The notes under the pieces are model-generated. The model searched no databases and was not told the DNA's origin. It worked only from the letters and a program-made list of their open reading frames with translations. This document shows, in pieces, positions 57,901 through 64,000 of a stretch of 64,000 bases of DNA. This DNA comes from Bipolaris cookei (taxonomy: Eukaryota; Ascomycota; Dothideomycetes; Pleosporales; Pleosporaceae): positions 1 to 64,000 of the forward strand of contig NRSV01000034.1 of the NCBI GenBank assembly GCA_002286855.1, in the 5' to 3' direction. The first letter of the stretch is position 1; the number at the start of each line of letters is the position of its first letter. Made by a program: the position numbers and the translations under genes.

Positions 57901-58293
57901 AAAGTCCAGTTCCCAGAGAGAGATGACGATGATAATGTGTGTGTGTGTGCGAAAGTGTGCGAGAGTATGCGAGAGTGTGTGTGATGCCCCATTTCGCATC
58001 CCCAAATTGGAAAAACAAAAAGACCAGGCCCAGGGAATCTTTCAACGCCAAAAACACCAATGCTGCGCTCTCTATCTATCAATAGCTAGAGGCAATGATA
58101 TCTCCCAAATCCCAATTCGTGGCCGCAAGTGTGCCTCATGAGTGGCACGATCGGGAGTAATGATCGTAAAAGGGCTCGTGTATTATGTAGTAAATGTAGA
58201 CGGAGGAACGGGTGTGCGCAAATTCGAAGGCGGAGCACTCATAGGCCCGAGGCCGAGTGGGCGAGAGAGGACCGTGGATGCTGTGTGGACAAA
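54942..58293. other. 3.4-kb low-complexity region, probably UTRs
   Basis: Rich in homopolymers and simple repeats: a CT tract near 56315-56335, poly-C near 57080-57090, GT repeats near 57937-57950, and many A/G-rich runs. The open frames here follow these biased tracts. Both flanking genes end into this region, so long 3' untranslated regions are likely. I see no gene. Confidence 0.5.
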
Positions 58294-59633
58294 TCACAAT
58301 ATGCCCGAATCTTTGAGCGCATTTTGTAGTATCGTCTCCTTGACGGCGGCGAATACGAGTCGGATGTTTGATGTATCAGTGGCTTGCGTAAGGCTGGCTT
58401 GGTTAGGCGTGCATAGTGGGTGGGGGTTTGGACATGTCATTCTTACTGAGGGTACAGGTTCAGGTGTGCCCGATTTACCTGATTAAATCTCCATAGCAGA
58501 TATTTAGCGGCACGGTTGACGTCGTTGCCGCCCGAGTAATCTGGGAAATAGTTGCCGAGTGGTGATCGTGCAAGCTTGGCCTTGAACAAGTCGACCTTGT
58601 TTAGGAAGAGAATGATACTTGTTCGCATAAACCATCGACTGTTGACTACCGAGTCAAAAAGCACTAAACTCTCCATCATTCGATTCTGGGCCGCGAGTCA
58701 GTACCACCATACCGAACGAACATGTGGTTAGAGTACATACTTGTGAGCTCTCTTCCAGCAACACCTGGTCGTATTCGCTCAAGGCTACGCAGAAAATAAT
58801 GGATGTGACATTCTCGAAACAATGTATCCATTTCTTGCGTTCGCTCCGTTGGCCTCCAACATCAAACATACTGTTTCAGGTTAGTCCGAGCACCAGACAC
58901 ATGTTTGAAATCGCGCACGTACTGGATGCTAAGCTGACCCATTGTGAATCGTGTTTCATAAATGCCCGTTGTCTTGGTGCGCGCTCGTAGGACGTCGGAT
59001 TCGATAGGCACGTAGTTTGGGTCCGATATCCGTTCCACCTCGTCGAAGAAGCTACAAGTGTTAGCCAAGTCGATGGAAACGTGATGCGCAAACGTACTAA
59101 GGCGCGGAATCCATTAGGTAGAATTCGCTCGAGTGCTCCAGCACCTTTGGTATGCAAGGGTCGCGCCACATGGACGTAATGGCCTGGCCTACTCTTTGAT
59201 CGAGCGGCTTTTCCGGGTCTGGGTCGACGGTGTAGATGGCCAGATAGTCGCATAGTTCAGCGTTGCCTGGATTCTCGCACGTAATGTCGAATTGCCGCAT
59301 GGCGCCAATAAGAGCCTTTGCACAGTCGATGACGTTCTTGTAGATGGTCAGGCGGTACATAGCAAGCTCCTCCTGCGTGTAGCCGTTTTGGTGTATGATC
59401 TTCATTTGCTTGACAATGGTCGACTTGCCACTTTCTCCGGAACCTGAAGGGGCGGGTTAGCATGGCTGAATGAAGCAAAGGCAGGCCAGCGCTTTTCTTG
59501 GCCACTCACCCAGCAGCAGGATCTTGCATTCTCGCCGTAACCGGCGCGAGTCCTCTTCGAGCTTGCGGTCGATGGCCTGGCTGCGCTTCTTTTGCTCAAC
59601 ATCGTCGTTGTTTGTGCTCATGCAGATACCCAT
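58294..59633 (-). CDS. Heterotrimeric G-protein alpha subunit, fungal group III
   Basis: 355 residues from six exons: 59633-59510, 59443-59098, 59051-58923, 58870-58741, 58685-58447 and 58393-58294. Introns are 46-66 bp and every phase matches. Motifs: MGICMST (Gly2 for myristoylation, Cys4 for palmitoylation), P-loop GSGESGKST, switch [15 protein letters not shown], switch [22 protein letters not shown] (NKxD), and the C-terminus NALKDSGIL. The exon 3/4 join gives LSIHMFDVGG. The N-terminal [20 protein letters not shown] and the DSGIL end place it with group III (GNA-3/GanB type), which couples nutrient sensing to adenylate cyclase/cAMP-PKA. The receptor-contacting C-terminus lacks the Cys of group I. 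Complete and intact. Confidence 0.95.
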
Positions 59634-60331
59634 GGTGGCTGTCGTCTAGTGCGGCTCGCGGCCGCGGGCGATGATGGACGTCGGGCGCGGGACAATGGGT
59701 GAGCACCGGGCCCAGCGCGTCGCGAGGAGGTCGTCTGCTTCGAGTCGAGGTGGGCGCGATGGATTGTAGAGACTCGATGGCGGCGCAGGGGGGCGCGTTG
59801 GATTGCTGAAGCTGTGGTGATGGTTCCCGTTGGGTGAATCCGACACGCAGCTCGGGTCAAAGGGGGCCTCGCAGCGTGGGCAGGCGGAAGGGGGGACGGG
59901 CGCCAGGGCGGAAGGGAGCTGAATGGGGGCGGGGCCAGGCTGGGTGGGCGCAAGCAGACGGAGGGGTTCGTAGCGACGGTGGTGGTGGTGTTGAATGGTT
60001 GGTAGGGTGGTGTTGTCGAGCTAGATCCGAGACTCCAGGGCTGCTTGTGGCTCGTGCGGAGGAGGCTTCCCCAGCAAGTTGACGAGGAAGGCGCGGGATC
60101 TGGAGTCGGCGAAGCTTGCAACGTCGCCGGGCACTGTAAACGCCGCTGCTGACAGGCTAACAAGCCTCGTGGCTGCAGACGGTAAGTGCAAGCGGCGAGG
60201 GCGAGGCGGTGCTGGGCTGCGGGATGGGCACGGTGTCGGGCGAGAGATGGATCGGTCACGGCAGGGCGATGGCAGAGGGGATGATGTTTGACGGGAGCGG
60301 CAGCAGCAGTGCCGGGGCTGGCGGCGGTGGT

Positions 60332-60352
60332 GATGATGATGATGATGATGAT
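60332..60352. repeat. (GAT)7 microsatellite
   Basis: Seven perfect GAT units within a Gly/Asp-coding-like low-complexity tract. It lies upstream of both signalling genes. Confidence 0.9.
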
Positions 60353-60555
60353 GGGAAGAGCGGTGCTGCTAAGCCTCATTCAATCCGAGATGCCAGGACA
60401 GCGATCAGGGTCAAATGGCACAGGCCAAGGCTGTGGAACACGGCGCTGAGGCGGGCGCGCAGACGGCAGAGGCAGAGTGATGGCGGATGCTGGCAGTCGA
60501 CTGCTACTCTACTTGCAGTACGGCTACTACGGCAGGGAGGGAGTGGTGCGAGGAC

Positions 60556-60605
60556 AGGGCAGGGCAGGGCAGGGCAGGGCAGGGCAGGGCAGGGCAGGGC
60601 AGGGC
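60556..60605. repeat. (AGGGC)10 tandem repeat
   Basis: Ten perfect 5-bp units followed by the variant AGGGCCGGGC. G-rich on the plus strand with regular GGG runs every five bases, so it could form a G-quadruplex. Its length probably varies between strains. Confidence 0.9.
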
Positions 60606-62719
60606 CGGGCTGTCTGGCACTCTCTCTTCCGTACTGGACGCCCTATGCGACGGCACTCATCATGGGTGCCATATCCGGCATCCAGCTGTCATTGGCAAAT
60701 TGCGGGTTGGCATTTGGCGGTTGGCAGTCGAGCAGTGTGGCCCTTTCATGTTCCGCCCCTGCAGCCGCCGCTCATGATACTTGTCATCGAGTGCAGCGCG
60801 TCCTTCTTTGCAAATGGCACAGACTTGGCCGTACCCGCAGCCCTCAGCAGGCCACAACCGCCTACCCGCGCGGGATGGCAGCGGAATGCCCTTGGGCGCC
60901 TGCACGAGAGTTTGTCTCCATGCCCTGGATCGGCAGACGAGGCAGTCAGTCTGGTCTCTGCACTGCCAAATGACGTCTAAATTAAGGACCGCTTGCTCCC
61001 ACACGGCGACGCTCCTCGGATGCGCTTTCTCATTCGCTCCCCCCTGGCTCGAGGGGCCTGCTGGCTAGACTGCTCCATGTCCTGTGGCTGGCTCTGCCAT
61101 GCTCGCCTTGCGAGACGCTAGCTTTCTGCGCCAGCCCACACACACACAACACAATGATATACATGCGCCGCATCCAGCATACATCCAGAGCCTTGCCGCA
61201 TCCACCTGTCGGGTGCTGCTTTGCACGTCTAGAGTCGGACGCTACGCCGTGACAAGGCGGCAGCCATGTCGTGCATGATGACGCGTGGCTACGAAACACC
61301 ATTGCAGCCGGCGCCAGCTATGCAGACAGCGACACTCTACGCTCTTGCACCTGAACCGCCCCGGAACACCACGTCTGTCAGCTGCCGCTACCACGTTGTG
61401 TAGGTAATGTCAGTTTCCGTGGCTATGGCTATAACCTGCCGTGGTAGCCGCAGGGGTGCCGTCCGCACGCCTTCGGAGCAAGCCGAGCAGACCACACCAG
61501 ACCAGCGCATGCGTGACCTGGGCCTAGTCTGGCGTGTATCGGCTTTTGGCAGACATCGGATTGCCATGGCGATCGTGGTTGCGATACAGGTGAATGCCAT
61601 GGCAGGCCCCTTTGCGGTACATGTGTATGTATCTGTGTATGTATCTGTGTTGTATCCAAGTACACACACGCATACGTACCTACACATGTACACCTGCATA
61701 CTACTACGTTGAAATGACACCAGACTTGGCTGCCATGTGCGGCCACAACTGCTGGATCGTCAGCAAAGAGGCACAGCTGCTGCCCAGGCATGCACATCGC
61801 CACTCTCTCACACCTCAGACCGAACACAGAGGCAGTTCCATCGGCTCCGTGTCGAGCTGAGTTAATTCCGTCCATGTTCCCGTCCCCATCGCCCGCCTGT
61901 GTCCGCCGCGAGCGAATCCTGGGCGGGAACGCGCACGAGCCTGTAACCACGTGAAGTGAGGGGGAGAGGGATAAGGCTGGGATGGGCACACAGCTGTTGA
62001 CGTCGGTCATGGTGGGGTACCTGGGCAGGACAAGCAGGTCGGCCGCGTTCCCATCGCATGCCCGCTGATTACGCGTGGACTGAGCATTCAATGGGCCCAA
62101 GGGAAAAATTGTACTGGACATGATGCACGGGCTTTTATCGACAACTCCGAAAGACCATCGTGACGTCACTCTTGAACACGCCGAAACCTGCGTGAGAGAC
62201 GTCTAGAGCCCGGGCCATGCATCCCTCATCGCGTTTGGTGCCTTGCCCCTCGTCGCCCTCCTAGACCTTCACTCTCCTGCTCCTCTTCTCTCGCCGCTCA
62301 TCTCCACGCTTGCCACTGCTCCTGACTGCCCCCTCCGTCCCTGTGTGCTGCACCTAGCTAACTCTGCCGCCGCCACTACTCGCCCTCGCCCGCCCGTTTG
62401 CCTGTCCACACTCTGAAGGCGGTAATCAAACACGGCCGCTACCCTCCCAACCGTCTCCCATACCCTGGTGCAAACTCTGAAGTTCTCGCAAGCGAGTCCT
62501 CGGAGCCAGTGTCGCGCAATCGCCTTGTTTACTGGGTCTAGTTACCGACTCCAATAAGACTTATCTGTATTTAGCAGCCTCGACGTGCTCCTCAGTTCCG
62601 AATATTCGCGACCTCCCCACGTCCAGCCTGCCTTTTTTTCAACCACAACCCTCCCAAACCCCCCTATCCAAGTCCTCCACCTCGCGCCTGTCGCACTGCC
62701 ACAAACACCACAATCTACC

Positions 62720-64000
62720 ATGGCGGAATTCGTACGCGCCCAGATTTTTGGCACCACTTTCGAGATTACCAGCAGGTGCGGAACATACCCCACCTCGTCA
62801 CATCTGGCTTCTGCTAATATCCCACAGATACACCGATCTGCAGCCTGTCGGCATGGGCGCATTTGGTCTCGTTTGGTACGATTCTATCCATCTTCGCGAA
62901 TAACCCAGTATTGACTTTTGCCACAGCTCAGCAAAGGACCAGCTCACCAACCAGGCAGTGGCTGTTAAGAAGATCATGAAACCCTTCAGCACTCCAGTCC
63001 TGTCTAAGCGGACATACCGAGAACTGAAGCTCTTGAAGCACCTTCGACACGAAAATGTGGGCAATTCTGCTGCGAACCCTCCAAACAAAACTCTGACTCC
63101 ACCCAGATCATCAGCTTGAGCGATATCTTCATCTCTCCCCTCGAGGACATGTAGGTAGTCCCAATTACGACCAGCCATGAACACACACTAATCAATTCAG
63201 CTACTTCGTCACTGAGCTCCTTGGCACCGATCTCCACCGTCTGCTTACCTCGAGGCCGCTCGAGAAGCAATTTATCCAATACTTTCTCTATCAAATTTTG
63301 GTACGTAGTAGAAAACAATTCAATACGCACAGGAAAACAGGGAGAGGAATTTTGGCTGACTCGAGAAGCGTGGATTGAAATACGTCCACTCCGCTGGCGT
63401 GGTGCACCGCGATCTTAAGCCCAGCAACATCCTCGTCAACGAGAACTGCGATCTCAAGATTTGCGACTTCGGTCTTGCCCGTATACAAGACCCCCAGATG
63501 ACGGGTTACGTCTCGACGCGATACTACCGAGCACCTGAGATCATGCTCACGTGGCAAAAGTACGACGTGGAGGTTGATATTTGGAGCGCGGGATGCATTT
63601 TTGCTGAGATGCTCGAGGGCAAGCCCCTTTTCCCTGGAAAGGACCACGTGAACCAATTCTCCATTATCACGGAGCTTTTGGGCACTCCCCCAGATGATGT
63701 TATTCAGACCATTTGCAGTGAAAATGTAAATACGCACAACTGAAGCCGCGAGAAGCCTTGGCTAAAATTGTACAGACACTGCGATTCGTTCAATCGCTTC
63801 CCAAGCGCGAGAGGCAACCATTGGCCAACAAGTTCAAGAACGCTGAGCCTGATGGTAAGTGCTGAAAACATGACGCCCAGAGTGCTAGACTAATTTTCCG
63901 CAGCGGTTGATCTTCTAGAAAACATGCTGGTTTTTGACCCAAGGAAACGCGTACGAGCAGAGCAGGCTCTCGCTCACGCATACCTTGCGCCATACCACGA
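62720..64000 (+). CDS. hog1: HOG-type stress MAP kinase (Hog1), 5' part, runs off the window
   Basis: Eight exons are visible: 62720-62775, 62828-62875, 62927-63056, 63107-63150, 63201-63300, 63369-63725, 63776-63854 and 63904 to the edge. All are phase-consistent with short introns. Motifs: [17 protein letters not shown], glycine loop [15 protein letters not shown] (ATP Lys), HRDLKPSN (catalytic loop), [25 protein letters not shown] with the TGY phosphorylation lip of p38/Hog1 kinases, and [13 protein letters not shown]. It is the terminal kinase of the high-osmolarity pathway, phosphorylated on Thr and Tyr of TGY by a Pbs2-type MAPKK and then acting in nucleus and cytosol. The last exon breaks at the window edge in LAPYH, so the common-docking region and C-terminus are not seen. 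Confidence 0.95.

Larger units (their letters stand above)
59634..62719. promoter_or_regulatory. 3.1-kb divergent upstream region of G-alpha and MAPK genes
   Basis: It contains both promoters and probably long 5' leaders. GC-rich near the G-alpha start, with simple repeats (see 60332-60352 and 60556-60605) and a TGTATGTATC repeat near 61623-61650. A 253-codon minus-strand frame (60379-59618) is Ser/Pro/His low complexity and overlaps the G-alpha start, so I do not call it. C/T-rich DNA at 62230-62400 precedes the MAPK gene. Confidence 0.5.

Noticed and set aside
57529..58141. Overlapping long frames on both strands
   Set aside because: Driven by A/G-rich and GT-repeat DNA. No conserved motif on either strand.
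59618..60379. 253-codon minus-strand frame upstream of and overlapping the G-alpha start
   Set aside because: Ser/Pro/His/Ile low-complexity composition from simple repeats such as (GAT)n, no motif, and it overlaps the certain G-alpha first exon.
1..64000. CRISPR arrays, tRNA or rRNA genes, Starship-type tyrosine recombinase
   Set aside because: No regularly spaced direct repeats, no tRNA T-loop/acceptor pattern I could confirm, and no DUF3435-like frame. The genome is eukaryotic.

Overview
The window is nuclear DNA from a filamentous ascomycete. Introns of about 46-70 bp with GT..AG ends and CTAAC/CTAAT branch points, and the gene families present (fungal group III G-alpha, HOG-type MAP kinase, cullin-1, fungal NLR and HeLo-domain relics, a multimodular NRPS), point to Pezizomycotina. 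The general look suggests Dothideomycetes/Pleosporales, but this is recognition, not a computed placement.

The window has two halves. Positions 1-28,100 form an accessory, repeat-rich island. Its left part (1-10,300) is a transposon graveyard: a decayed patatin/NB-ARC (NLR-type) gene broken by a small transposon, LTR fragments, a broken LINE reverse transcriptase, a hAT fragment, and a pogo/Fot1-type transposase split by a second LINE. One spliced gene of unknown function (3,618-4,836) lies among them. The centre (10,530-24,572) is a secondary-metabolite locus. A three-module NRPS on the minus strand (A-T-C-A-MT-T-C-A-T-CT) is interrupted by two in-frame stop codons. Divergent from it, across 1.9 kb, is an intact PLP enzyme of the threonine aldolase family, which also contains the alanine racemases that feed some fungal NRPSs. 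The right flank (24,855-28,100) holds a TA-flanked MITE, another NB-ARC fragment, an LTR in inverted orientation to the one at 5.3 kb, a HeLo-domain relic, a hairpin repeat and a LINE endonuclease relic. Several stops look like C-to-T or G-to-A changes, as expected from RIP or methyl-C decay.

Positions 28,800-64,000 look like ordinary core genome. In order: cytosolic PLA2-like phospholipase, a zinc-knuckle protein, an atypical dual-specificity phosphatase with CX5K in place of CX5R, a secreted GH32 enzyme, cullin-1, a cupin protein, a Mit_KHE1 mitochondrial protein, an Srf1-like phospholipase D regulator, a TatD/Scn1-like protein, a decayed F-box gene, a small Pro/Ser-rich protein, a group III G-alpha subunit and the 5' part of a Hog1 MAP kinase that runs off the right edge. 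G-alpha and Hog1 are divergent signalling genes sharing 3.1 kb of upstream DNA with simple repeats.

Splice sites were read by eye and checked by reading-frame phase and by agreement with remembered family consensus. No database search was possible.
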